Shown here one piece after another: positions 12,301 through 23,442 of a stretch of 64,000 bases of DNA. A program made the position numbers and the translations under genes. Numbering within the stretch: position 1 is the first letter of the stretch; each line of letters begins with the position of its first letter. The notes under the pieces were generated by a model. The model was not told the DNA's origin. It saw nothing but the letters and a program-made list of their open reading frames with translations, and did no database searches. The DNA is from Symsagittifera roscoffensis (lineage: Eukaryota > Xenacoelomorpha > Acoela > Convolutidae), in contig NC_087067.1 of assembly GCF_963678635.1 (NCBI RefSeq), forward strand, positions 41,380,696-41,444,695, written 5' to 3'.

Positions 12301-13698
12301 TTCTTGCATTCCAACAGGTAATAGTAACCGAACAGAGTCACAAACTTATCTCAATTTTAGTATTGTTGTGAGGTTTTTTATTTTAAGCTCAGTTTTTGGA
12401 ACACCATTTTCAATCATTTCCCAGCGTTTTTTCAGTACGCGCTTTTCTAAAGCAAGCTCATCACCAGAGAGCGATTTAGAGATGAATTGTACCAGTCGCC
12501 CTTAATTGGAAGTTTGACCTTGAATTAGATCTCGATTTTGAGGACAAAATGATTTGTTTTTTAAATTTCGAATGGAGCCTGTCTTGTTCAAGTTTCTCGC
12601 GACAACTGAAAAAGCAAATTAAATTACACAAAAAATTCGAGTTAGAATCGCCGAAAAGACGCTAAAAAAATACGAAAATAAAATTGCTGTTCGCAATTTT
12701 ACAGGACTAATTTGACACGAGTAGAGCTGTCTTGTTCCTGACAGAAAATGAAGAGTTCAGGAACAGAAATGAGGAAGAACGATTGACTGGACCAGAGCGA
12801 TACTTGACTGGGAAGGTGGACAATTGAAGCTGCCCAATGGTCAAAAAGGCAAAACTACTTCTTGAGTTAAACTTACTTCTTCAAAACTTCTCGAGTTAAA
12901 CTTAATTACTTTAAATCAATTCTGGAATTGCTATACGATTATTATTTTTTCAATTCTAGAAGTCGAGTTGGTATGTGAGTACCTAATTTAAGTTTCTTGG
13001 GTGCATTTCATGTGATAATGTTGAGTTAAGGCGAGTTTTTAGGTTGATCCATCTGAAATGGATCAAAGTTCAACTGTCCGATGAAAACTAACTGTATACT
13101 TAATTTTCCGACGATGTTTTAGATGGCGTTCGCGTGTTTTAGGTAATCAGAGACCTGATCAGGGGGGGTTTCTTATTTTTAGAGTGTGTGTGTGGGGGGG
13201 GGGGGGGGTTTGGTAGTAGCCTTTAAGCTGTAACACGGTTTGTAGTCTCATGTCGCAGGTGAACCGAATTGACTCCGACTGCATGAGGTAGAAAAACACA
13301 AGAGATAGTGTCCGTGACTCTTGAGACAATGGTTATAGGGCCTATTTTTCTTTGCCTCTTATATGACTTAAGTAGGCGACTGTTACAAAAATATGAATAG
13401 GGTGGTTTTGATATGAGATTGCTCGCTCGCTTCATTCCCTCGAAATAAGACAAATAAAAATCAAAATTTCAAACCGGAGACAAAAAAAATCAAAATTTCA
13501 AACCGGATGTTCTCGACAAGGATTTTTTTTTTTGAAATTTTTGGTTTTGGTTCGTACCATGAGGTAAGGACTTTAAAATGATATATCACTCATTTCAGTC
13601 CAATGAATATTTGTGATACCTGATTTTGCTTGGAAAACAGAAATATAAAAACTTAAAACAACCGATTACAATGTTGCTCCCCATTTTCAATGGTCGGA
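12301..13698. other. Non-coding stretch before the giant LTR element
   Basis: I see no credible gene. There is a G-run/GT-run at 13184-13209 and a short tandem duplication containing AATCAAAATTTCAAACCGGA at about 13455-13507. The sequence runs straight into the ACAAT target site at 13699-13703. Confidence 0.5.
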
Positions 13699-13703
13699 AC
13701 AAT
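13699..13703. other. Target-site duplication ACAAT (left)
   Basis: The same pentamer sits directly after the 3' LTR at 37491-37495. Confidence 0.7.
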
Positions 13704-14615
13704 GTGACAATCGACCAGAATGGACGAAAATGCAGTTTCGAGTTTTTAGCAGCGAACCTTCCAAATTGGCGGTTTTGAAGGATTAAGAGCGTTATTCAGA
13801 CGATTAGACAAATCGTGAAGGCTGAAGTATTCTGAAATTCCTAAATTTTAAAAATTCGAAACGATGACGTAATAATTCTGAGAAACGTCAAAAACGGCCA
13901 TTTTGGAGAAAAACCAAAATAAAAAACACAACAACGATAGTTGCAACGACGACAACAACGCGAAAATTGAGAATCAGGACGGAGAAAAGCAGAAGTAGCA
14001 GAGAACACTCCGAGTTGCAACTATTGTGCCGCTACAATAGTTGCAAGGCCGTTGCGAACAACAGTGAAGGTAGAAGACAGCCTTCCGGAAGGAAAATAAG
14101 GGTCTTATTTCCCCGGATTCAAGAATCCGGAGGGGTCTCGGGACTGGAACTCATATCTTTTTATACAAATTTTTAGCTTCCCTATTATGCCCTGAATTGA
14201 ATTTAATTCACATCTGAATTCATTTTACGAGGATGAGAAGCTAGGAGTTGAGGGAAAGGGTTGATCCATCTTCGATGGAGATGGAGATGATGATTTTTAT
14301 CTACTGAACAAAAACAATAGTAATATAATAAATAAGTAGTAGCCCTGTTTTTAGTAGTGACATCGTGGTCTGGGGATACTGAGGCCCAGCCATGAGCTCT
14401 CTATTTTTGCATTAATTCAGTTAATCAGAACGTTCTGATCGAAGCCGGAAAAAAAATGTTTTTTTTTTTTTGTCGGCCCGATGTTAGAAAGATCACCAAA
14501 AGAACTGGCTTGGTAGAGACGGTGAAAAGCATGTAGAGATCTTTTTAGACGTTGGCCAGTCGTCTGAGAACCCAGCTTTGTTTTCCGTCGATATGTACTT
14601 CCGGGCGAATGTTAC
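13704..14615 (+). repeat. 5' LTR of the giant element
   Basis: Near-identical in order to 36589-37490, with small substitutions and indels. It starts GTGAC and ends GTTAC (imperfect inverted termini). Including one base on each side gives the more usual TG...CA form, but then the flanks no longer match. It contains a palindromic CCTTCCGGAAGG (14081-14092), one CCGGAGGGG motif (14127-14135) and a perfect hairpin (14015-14046). Confidence 0.88.
14015..14046 (+). promoter_or_regulatory. Perfect 13-bp-arm hairpin in the 5' LTR
   Basis: TTGCAACTATTGT, a six-base spacer, then ACAATAGTTGCAA. The same palindrome is intact in the 3' LTR at 36901-36932 even though the LTRs have diverged around it. Its role is unknown. 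It could be an RNA stem in the R/U5 region or a binding site. Confidence 0.6.
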
Positions 14616-14628
14616 ATAGATGTTTTTA

Positions 14629-14646
14629 TGGCTCTCCTGGGTGTTA
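14629..14646 (+). promoter_or_regulatory. Candidate primer-binding site
   Basis: TGGCTCTCCTGGGTGTTA begins 13 bases after the 5' LTR. TGG is the complement of a tRNA CCA end, as expected for a primer-binding site. I could not assign a tRNA, and the gap from the LTR is longer than usual, so this is weak. Confidence 0.3.
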
Positions 14647-15188
14647 TACTTTTTTAACATCATGACCGGCAGAACCGTTAACGAGCACTCCGCGCCGAGC
14701 GGATACTCACAATAACGCCCTTAATAGGCCAAAACCGCCGGGGCGGAAGGTTAGTTCGGAACCCGGAAGCCTTCCGGATTACCGTGATTAGTTTTTTAAC
14801 CTAGTTAAGACCGAAAACTCACGAACCAGGAAGGGTGGGGGGGGGGATCGGCCATCCCCTCGTTCCCTGAGAGGTTTGTGACCAAAACACTTAAAGATAT
14901 ATATAAAACCAAACAAAAAGTAATATAGTACCCAAGAAAAACATAAAACATAAAAAATAACCGAAAAAACCAAAAAAATTAAAAAAAAAAGAAGAAGAAA
15001 AAACTAGTAGAAATCATCCCCCCAGACAAGATGTGATCCGACCCTCCCGTTTGTTGTTGACAGATACATATTGTTGTTACAGGCATTTATATCAATCAAG
15101 ATTGTTACGATCATTTATGTAGCCCGTTTGTGAGGCTTGTACTGTAGGGTTGTTTGAGTATTTAAGCACGTTAATGCTAATTTGCGCT

Positions 15189-16722
15189 CAATCCGGAAGG
15201 GTCTGCTGATTTGCGCTCAATCCGGAGGGCTCTTGGGAGAAGACTGATCCGGCAAGCAGTACAAGGAGAGACAAGAAAGGGCTCAACGACAATAATAATC
15301 GACTGTTGGGTATCGTTAACAAGTTTTGTATCCCTTTTGGTACAAAAATTAAGATAGTAATCTGTGGGGGGCTCGACAGTGCTGCACTGTAGTGACCCTT
15401 CACCGAACTGCGAATATCCGAGTGAAGCACCTTAATTCGGATATTGAACAAACCCGGAGGGGTATAATATTACTAATATTTTTACTTATATAGCCCATAT
15501 TATTACTCCTATATCGTTTTTCAGTGAAAAACAAAGAAAACAGACCGGTTTTTAGGGTCAAAACAGCGATATTTTGATCCCCCCACAAATCGCGATTTTT
15601 GACATATCGATATTTTTTGAAACAGAAAAAAGCACTAAATTAGTGCGTTACATTGTAATTGCACTACTAAAGTAGGTAGAACCGTATAAGTTTAGTTCGG
15701 AAGTGGCTGTAACTATTTTGGTTCCGAATTACCGAAAACGGAACATTATAAAATCAGAAAATTTTTTGAAATTTTTGAGTTAGGACAGTTAAAATAGTTG
15801 TTCGGACAACTTCCACTAGTGAATCTACAGGTTCTAGAAACCGCTTCCCGAAAACTTTCCGGGTTACAGAGAAATCGAACTTAACGTGTTTGATTCAGTG
15901 GATTCATCAATCCGGAGGGGTCCAGGTAGCATAGTTTTTCGCAAATTTTTTCAACTAAAGCGTTTTAGATCGGGTTTTTTGCATTGAACTAGAAGAACAT
16001 AGGCCTTCTGAGCTCGGATCAATAAGTTTTAGGTCGAAAAGAACAGAATTGCGGAAAAAGTTAGGCGGAAACTATAAGAGAGAAATTTCTTGACTTTAGA
16101 AAAAAGACGTTTTGGTTCATAACTTTGGGACTACTGGACAGATCCAGTTAAGCTTGGTACCATTAGATCAGAAATTAGTTGAGCTTACTAATAGGAACAA
16201 AAGTTTTTTTTCGAAAAAGCAAGCGTGAAAGTTTTTTGAGATTGTTTTTAGCAAATTCACCAATTCGGGAGGGTTAGACCCCTCACGTTTTATAAATTTT
16301 TTTTTGGAAAGCCCTTACACCCCTACCAAAAGGTAGAAACGTTTGAATAAGGCAATTTCGCGCTGTTCTAGAAGAATAGGGAAGGCTAAATGCACCAGAA
16401 AACTTTGATAGCGCCGAAACTAGGCTAGCGATAAGACCCTTCAACGTTAGCGTAAATTGTCAAATAAGAGGTTTAACTTCAATCCGAAAGGGTCTAGGGA
16501 AGGACCACATACCCTTCCTAGTTGATACAAACAGCATAATAGCATCGGAGAATGTATCCGGAGGCGTATAGGTTGAAAATCAAGGAAGTCTCAGAAAAGC
16601 TGTTTTCACAAAACCGGAATGGTCCTAATCCGGAGGGGTCTTACATTTGCTAACTCAGAGGGGTCCCAAACCGGAGGGGTCTCAATTTTGTATTTTATTT
16701 TATTAAAGAACCGGAGGGGTAT
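15189..16722 (+). promoter_or_regulatory. Cluster of a ~14-bp motif, consensus AAYCCGGAGGGGTC
   Basis: About eleven copies or near-copies in the same orientation lie at roughly 15189, 15218, 15451, 15908, 16261, 16480, 16555, 16611, 16626, 16668 and 16708. A half-copy (CAGAGGGGTCCC) lies at about 16655. One exact copy is present in each LTR (14124-14137 and about 37010-37023). Spacing is irregular, so this is not a satellite. The first two copies share an upstream TTGCGCTCAA. The arrangement recalls clustered protein-binding sites in the leader of Drosophila gypsy (the Su(Hw) insulator), but the factor and function here are unknown. Confidence 0.75.
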
Positions 16723-17476
16723 TATTTTATTAAAGGACTTAGGCAAATAGAAGAAAAGATAATAGTGAGGGGTGTTAGGTTATTAAGAAACAGGCTAGGA
16801 ACCAGTGACTGCACTGGTAACTTGCCTTTCGAAAAAGACCAGACCAAAGCAAAACAGGTCCAAACTCGGATATTCGCGAAACTAAGTCTAGAGTTTGTAA
16901 CTCCTTGGTGTGGATTGAAACCCTAAAACGTTTTTGAGAAAAGTGACTGCCCTGAGGATTTTAGAAGGTCTAGCTCGGGCAGTCCAAAGGCAAATAGGTA
17001 ACACAGTTCTCGGTGGGTGCAATAGACGCCCAATTGAGAAAATTACTGCCTTCAAAGTTTTGTCTGTTTGGTGCAGCACCAAGCAGGGAAAGCTCTTTCT
17101 TTATAAAACAAGTTCGACTATTGTACTGCGACAGACTAAAAGTACAATACACATACGTTTTTCATAAAATTATTCTTATTTTGTTATATCTGGTTTTAAA
17201 TCAACAATTTGTGCTTAATTGGGTTGTGAATACACTATATTTTAAATTGACTGATGTCATCATTCTGTGCTAGTTCTCAAATCTTACGACTAATAATCGA
17301 TTATTGTGAATAAGTTGTAAATACGCTGTGCCGTGATAACATACAAGGATTCGTGGTCACTCTTTAATAGAAACTTTTGGAATTTATTGTAATGTGTTAT
17401 TATTATCAGTAGTCAGATCAAAAGGACACTAACAATCGAACTGAGTGTATGGATAGTAAGAAGCGATAAAGTGAAA

Positions 17477-17602
17477 ATGAGTCTAGACAAGTCAAGAATA
17501 CCTAAACGAGGTAATAGCTCTAGGAAATTCATACCTGAAAAGCAAAGAAGAGCAATGACCGACCCTTTTGAGGAACGGATCACACGAACCCGGACCGACT
17601 AA
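17477..17602 (+). CDS. Small basic leader ORF before gag
   Basis: An ATG at 17477 opens 41 codons rich in Arg/Lys/Ser, ending TAA at 17600, and the gag ATG follows 21 bases later. It could be a regulatory upstream ORF, or the true gag N-terminus separated by a frameshift. Codon use resembles the neighbouring gag. Confidence 0.4.
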   Translation: MSLDKSRIPKRGNSSRKFIPEKQRRAMTDPFEERITRTRTD

Positions 17603-17623
17603 GGGGAGACAATTTCAGGCAGA

Positions 17624-19995
17624 ATGGTTGAAACCAGGAGTCAGAATTCCTCAGAAGAGCGAAAAGCTATGCTAGAAGTGGAAGTCCATCCGGACAAGGC
17701 CATGAATGAGAACCAGGAAATAAATGGACCGGAGGGGAGAGACAGAAGGCTGGCGAGTGAATCTACCCCGGTAGAACAAGGCCAAAATTTTGCCACTTCC
17801 ACCGGGACACTGGACTGAGAGGAGATGTCGGAACTGTCCGACATCTCTACTGAAATTGTGGCAACTAGAAAATCTCCCACAGACAACACCAGGATGGCAG
17901 GCGTGACGGAGAAACAGACAACGTCCTCATCGTTCTCAGAAAGAATGAAGAACACTTTCGGAAAAATCTTTCCATTCACCATGGGAGTGGGCACAGGAAA
18001 GGAAGGTGAATCCCAGGAGGAAGAAGAGTACGATGAGGGGCAAGTGGACTTTGGATCTCAAGTCAGCCTCAATAGTTCGACCCAGGAGAATGAGGCATAC
18101 ACCGACAGAGAGACTGGAACCATGGACAAATTTGGTGTGGTGAGAACGATAAGCAAAGACGCAAACACATCAGGCCAGTCGAGAGGCTTTACGAGTATGA
18201 CAATTTCAGAGACGCGAACTGGGGAGAATGGAAACATGGGGCTAGGCAACGCATCGGCGGATCCTGAGGCGGATTATGAAAAGACGTCGAGGCAGAGAAT
18301 CAAAGCCCGAATCTCGACCAGCACGAAGCTACCAGGGTGACACCACCACTAGAGACGCCACTAGTGGAAAACGGGGCATCATTAGAAGAAGCCTTGAACA
18401 ACATAGTGGGCAGTATAGGAGAACAAAATGAACAGATGTCACTAAGAATGAGTGAACTAGAAAGAGCAGTCCACATTGAAAGAGAAAGTATGCGGGAAGA
18501 AATAAACCGCAATAGACAAGAAATTGGTAGGAGCGAAAAACGCTTGAAGGAAAGAACGGACGAGCACAAAGCGAAGAACTTGTCGCTAATGACAAGAGAA
18601 GCGGAACAGAGAGAGTTACGCATAAGAGACGACAAGGAGAAGTTAAGAATTCAGCAAGAGCAGTCTCTTGGGACTCTTGACACAAAGATAGATGCGATGA
18701 TGGAGAGGCGGACTCAGGCTATCATGGATAGGTTGGACGGGCTGCCAGGCAGCAAGAGTGGACCACGAGGAGGGGAACCTAACTCGGGAGGTCCCAGCAG
18801 GGAGCTGAAGGTGAACTTCAATGACCATCAAAGGAGGAAGACATATGGATCCACTAGAGGTAGGGGCCGTTCATCAGGCTATGCCACAAGGGATAACAGA
18901 ACATGGGGCCCAAACAGTAGAGCAGGTTCAACGGGGAACAGACAGACCTCAAACGAACGAACGACGCAAGGCACACCTGCGACTGGGAGAGGTGATTCCG
19001 GTAACAAGAGACATGCGATCCCAGGGAGGAGTCATGTGGGCCAAAGGAGAAACATTCAAAGCGATTCGGATTGCAGGGAGGCACTGAATACAGAGCCCTT
19101 AACAAGGTGCGATGATACTCAGGCGGGGCACTCGAGAGATGCTACGGCAATGGCCACAGCCTTCGAACCCCTGAACAGGTCTTTGGAGACATTCCTGACG
19201 AGGTTATCCAGAACGAATGAATGCAGTGAGAAGTTCAGAAGAGTCTTTAAGAAACCAAGATGCTATAAAGACGAATCTGATGGCTGTATTGATACCTGGA
19301 TAGAGGTAATGAAACTGCATTTCGAGGAAGAAGATTTATCGGAAAGACAATAATGCAGTGCGCTCACCAGTAACTTGGAAGGGACAGCCCTGAACTGTGT
19401 CATGGCCACGAAGCAATATCAGCGAGACACAGCTGAGACAATCTTCGAAATCTTGTTAAATCGTTTTGGATCAGGGGTGCAGGGGCACCAGGCAATGATG
19501 CGCTTCGAGAAACGGAGGCAACGAGAAGATGAAACGATAGACAAGTTCTTAGACGATATGGAAATGCTGAGAAGACGCAGCCAACCGGACGAGTCAAACA
19601 GAAGGATGAACCTGGCAGTAGCCTCGAAATTCATCGATGGTTTGAAGAATGATGAACTTCGAACAATGCTAGCAACGCATTACACACCACTATCAACCAA
19701 TGCGCCAACACCAGAGGAGTTGAGGCTCAAGTCAAAAGAATATCTTTTGTTGAAATCTCCTTCGAGATCTGGATATTATAAGAACAATTATGGCAATTTT
19801 AACAACGGACCAGCAAACCAAGGGAACAACTGGTACAAACCGAGGGATGATATGGACAAGAGACGCTCTTGTGCCAATTGCAGTTCAACGGACCATCATG
19901 CGGTTTGTCTTTTCTGCGCGCCTCCGCTTCACTCAAAAGGCGAGCCTTGCTGGCTTTCACTCCTGATAAAGTTTCCTCATACCTTGGATGTTTGA
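17624..19995 (+). pseudogene. gag: Gag, N-terminal and capsid region, interrupted
   Basis: This is the structural protein of the giant element. The frame from ATG 17624 meets TGA at 17816, resumes in frame at 17825 and stops at 18338. It then continues in another frame from 18337 to TAA at 19351 and, in that same frame, to 19995. The first half is Ser/Glu/Arg-rich and disordered, with a charged coiled-coil-like stretch near 18410-18680. The 19230-19760 part resembles the retrotransposon gag domain: an aromatic start around WIEVMKLHFEEEDLSE, then ALNCVMATKQY, EILLNRFG and SKFIDGLKNDELRTML. A CANCSSTDHHAV half zinc knuckle at about 19870-19905 breaks off where an inverted duplication begins. 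At least three lesions make this copy non-functional. Confidence 0.75.
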
Positions 19996-20328
19996 TGTCT
20001 GCTACAGCATAATAGAATTGCGGACAATCCGATTTAAAATGACCCTCTGAACTTACAAACAGGGCATGAAAGCAATAGGCTTTAGCCTCGAGAACGAAGA
20101 TGCGTCAGAGGTCGATCATGAAGATTTCATGAGGGGATTAACTGCAAAATTTGTTCCGAGGTGTTTCTCTTGCAAGTTCGAAGGTCATTTTAAATCGGAT
20201 TGTCCGCAATTCTATTATGCTGTAGCAGACATCAAACATCCAAGGTATGAGGAAACTTTATCAGGAGTGAAAGCCAGCAAGGCTCGCCTTTTGAGTGAAG
20301 CGGAAGCGCGCAGAAAAGACAAACCGCA
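19899..20328. repeat. Inverted duplication inside gag
   Basis: Left arm 19899-20059 is the reverse complement of right arm 20170-20328, about 160 bases with very few differences, separated by about 110 bases. The right arm is in the coding orientation (zinc-knuckle region). The left arm is the copy that interrupts the upstream zinc finger. It would fold as a long hairpin. Confidence 0.85.
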
Positions 20329-21883
20329 AGAGCTGGCGACGAAGAAAATGCAAGCGGTAACAGAAGAGATATGCGAACCGGAACCAGTTACTGCTGCCGA
20401 TGACTTCAAGATTGATTATAGGGCAGCCGCGAGGGATGCTCTAAATAGAGTGCAGCAGGAACTGGTGACAAAAGAGATCGAACAAAAAGTGAAACTCGAA
20501 CTGGAGAATGAGAAACTACAGGAGAAACTGAATACCCTCGAGGCGACAGAAGTCGAAGAGACAAAGGCACCAAGTAGTTTGAGCATGAAACTTAATGTGA
20601 TCTCCAGTCAGAGGTTTGGCATGGTGCCGCAAGGAAGCAAAATACAGTCAATAATCTCGGTAGAAGGACACCAGGTAATCAGAAATTTGAGTGAACCATC
20701 GGAGTTCACTTTTATGCATTTGGACTCATATGCAGATTATCTGAGGCAGGTGGAGCAACGCACTGAGTCAAGAGCTGTGCGAGCACTACTAACAACGGGT
20801 GGCTCTCGCATAAAGAAGCTTCATGGACGCTACGTGGAAGTCTATGGGCCGTATCAAGTGATGCTGCACGTGGATGGAATCAGTATCTACACTAGGACTT
20901 ATGTGACAACAGATAGTGACCAAATAGAGCAGATCTATTTGGGTGAGGAGGAACTCAAAGTCCGCAGGATAGGCCATGACGCTATGATGGAACAAGACGC
21001 AGTACATATAGGGTACGAAGCAGATGTGACCGCATATCTGCTCGACACCAACGGAAAGAAAATCGGAGTCACAGGGCTTCTGGACACAGGAGCGATATTG
21101 AGTGTGATGCCGATAAAAACTTGGGAAAGAATGGGCTTCACGAGGAGAGATCTAATTCCAACGAATCTCCGACTGGCCGCCGCCAATCGAGGAGCGATTT
21201 ACGTAGCAGGAGGAACACCAATAACGGTTCTCCACATGGGAGGACGGGATCTTTGGATGAGCTTCCTGGTGGTAGAGAATTTGGACGACGCCGACCAATT
21301 CATCTTGGGCAGAGATTTCGCCAGGAATTTTGACGTGATGATCGACTTGAACAACGGTCTAATGAAGATTAGGAACTCGGATCGGAAGTATGTTAAGAAA
21401 CCAATTAATAGGATAACAGACAAAAACAATGAACCAATTTTTTTAGACAGAAAAGTAAAACTACAGCCAGGGCAGGCTGTGGTAGCAATTTCTAGATTGA
21501 GAAATTTAAATTCGTTAAGTGATAGTAACCAGGTTTGTTTGGTACCAAATCCAAATAGTCAAAGCTCAGTGGTTTTAGGCCGGAGCTTCTCGGTAACGCG
21601 AAACGGACAGTGTGTCAGTGTGTTATTGAACACACTGGACACCACGGTTTCAATCCAGCGTGGAAAGAAGCTTGGTTACCCTTTGCCGATGAGTACTGAC
21701 TATGAAGAGACACAGAACTTGAAGAAATTTAGTGTTAAAGACTGTCCTTATCATGCCAAAAAAGAGAAAATTTTAAAAAGATTTAATGAATTAAAATCTA
21801 TTCAAAAATTGATTTCAATGAAGTCCGACACGGACGACGGCTTATCGAGCTGCTCGAATTTTCCGGAACGCCCCTCACCATGA
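20066..21883 (+). pseudogene. Gag zinc knuckle and aspartic protease
   Basis: One open frame of 605 codons. A CCHC zinc knuckle (CFSCKFEGHFKSDC) sits near residues 37-50, followed by a charged Glu/Lys-rich linker with coiled-coil character (about residues 100-170). A retropepsin-type protease carries the catalytic LLDTGA at about residues 338-343 (nt 21077-21094) and the second conserved FILGRDF near residue 411. The protease would cleave the polyprotein. The frame ends at TGA 21881 but stays open in frame beyond it until about 21990, where a frameshift leads into RT. That suggests gag-pol was once continuous. The frame starts inside the loop of the inverted duplication, so its ATG is probably not the native start. 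Confidence 0.8.
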
Positions 21884-22880
21884 GAACTAGAGTCTGACAA
21901 ACCGGTTTTGCCAGAGATAGAACACTTAAAAGAGAAAATAGGCGAGGGAGATTTCGAGCTACTACGGGAGGTTATAAAATCGGAACGCGGATGAATTTTC
22001 AAGACATAAGGCGGACATCGGTTGCTGTAATTTTGTCGAACACGAATTCGAACTTGAGGAAGGCGACGTTCCCCATAGGGAAGGCGCAAGACGAATGACG
22101 CCACATAAATTGGAAGCGTGCCGAGCGGAAATAGAAATGTTGCTCGAATACGACATGATAGAACCCTCAAAATCGCCATGGGCTTGCGGGGTAGCAATGG
22201 CGAAAAAGAAAGGGTTTTGTTGCGACTTTCGCTACTTGAACGCGGTAACGATAAAAGATGCGTACCCGATATCGCGAATAGACGAGAGCCTCTCTAAACT
22301 TGGTGATGTCAAGTTCTTCACCACATTGGACTTGGGTTCTGCCTTCTGGCAGGTCCCGCTGCGGAAGAAGGATAGAGAAAAGACCGGATTCGCGTGTGAG
22401 TTGGGGTTGTACCAGTGGAAGAGGATGCCCTTTGGCTTGTGCAACGCAACGGCCACTTTTCAAAGACTGATGGCTCAGGCTTTGACCAGAGTGACAAAGA
22501 AGTACGGGAATCTTGTGATGTGTTACGTGGATGACGTAGTCAGAGCAACACCGACCCTGGAAGACCACATTGATCGGCTCGATGAGGTCTTTGGATGCAT
22601 GAAAAAAGCAGGCTTGAAGTGCAAACCATCGAAATGTGAAATCCTTAGGGATTCGATCAAGTACCTGGGAAGAATGGTGGACAGGCATGGTGTGAGGCCG
22701 GACCCAGAAGCAGTAGAAGCAGTGTTGACATGGAATGTTCCCAGAACGGACACACAGCTCCTGAGCTTCCTACTGTTTGCCAACTACTACCGTGAGTTCA
22801 TAAAAGGATATGCAGACAAGGTGTATCCGATGCAGAAGCTAATGCGCAACAAAGGGAAAAAAGCTCGAATGGAACGATGA
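21884..22880 (+). pseudogene. pol: Reverse transcriptase of the giant element
   Basis: RNA-directed DNA polymerase in Ty3 style. The region before 22095 encodes the usual lead-in to RT in a shifted frame. The long frame 22095-22880 has PSKSPWACGVAM, FCCDFRYLNAVT, DAYPISRID, FTTLDLGSAFWQVPL, the QWKRMPFGLCNATATFQRLM block and the catalytic YVDD (about 22528). KPSKCEILRDSIKYLGRMV follows. The YVDD catalytic aspartates are present. A frameshift at an A-run near 22855-22860 separates it from RNase H. An in-frame stop lies upstream (21881) and a frame change lies near 21990. Confidence 0.9.
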
Positions 22881-23442
22881 AGCAGAAGTTGCCTTCGAGA
22901 ACATAAAGCGGGAACTGTGCGAAGCGCCAGTGCTAGGCATGTCTACAGAAAAGGGCATGTATGTTCTTGACACAGAGGCATCGGTAGTAGCCATCTCAAG
23001 AATATTGCATCAGGAGCAATAATGGAATGGAAGAACTGTTCTCCGTCCCATTGCATACGGCAGCAAGGTCTTGAGTGACACTGAGATGAAATATGGTGCA
23101 CCAAAAGCAGAAATGTTTGCAGTAGTCTTATTTGTGGAAAAATACCGCGCATACTTGGGGAGCTCTCCCTTCAAGTTACGCGTAGACAACAGAGCGTTAT
23201 CCTGGTTGAAGACCTACTCGATGGATCAGAGTTATATTGGTAGATGGATAGTAAGATTGGATTGCTACCACATGATAATCGAGCACAGGATGCGTGATAA
23301 ACACCAGAATGCTGACAGCCTCCGCAAGAAAACTGATTTCTATGAAAGATTGGAACAGGAGCAAGCCAATCAGGCAGAAATAAAGGAAGGATTCTCGTTT
23401 CTGGACAAAGAAACTTATGAAGCGCTTCCCTTAACGAGATAG
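22861..23442 (+). pseudogene. pol: RNase H of the giant element
   Basis: Continues from RT in another frame, beginning LEWNDEAEVAFENIK, the normal RT-RNase H connection. A TAA at 23020 interrupts it, and then the same frame runs to TAG 23440. Recognisable blocks are GSKVLSDTEMKYG, KAEMFAVV, LRVDNRALSWL and YIGRWIVRLDCY followed by HRMRDKHQNADSL. These match the RNase H-like domain of Ty3-type pol. Confidence 0.8.

Larger units (their letters stand above)
14616..17476 (+). other. Long 5' leader of the giant element
   Basis: About 2.9 kb lies between the 5' LTR and the first credible gag codons. No long sense ORF is convincing. Its notable content is the repeated CCGGAGGGG motif listed separately, plus GA-rich and AT-rich stretches. 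Confidence 0.6.

Noticed and set aside
13223-13453. Antisense 76-codon frame
   Set aside because: No motif, beside simple repeats; likely chance.
13967-14176. ORF present in both LTRs
   Set aside because: The frame is shared only because the LTRs are repeats; start and length differ between copies (36788-37063), and no coding signal was seen.
16888-17273. Several overlapping frames on both strands in the leader
   Set aside because: Mutually overlapping in four frames with no motif; shadows in a non-coding leader.
18337-18340. Programmed -1 frameshift between gag segments
   Set aside because: No slippery heptamer seen, and many other shifts and stops are present; decay is the simpler reading.
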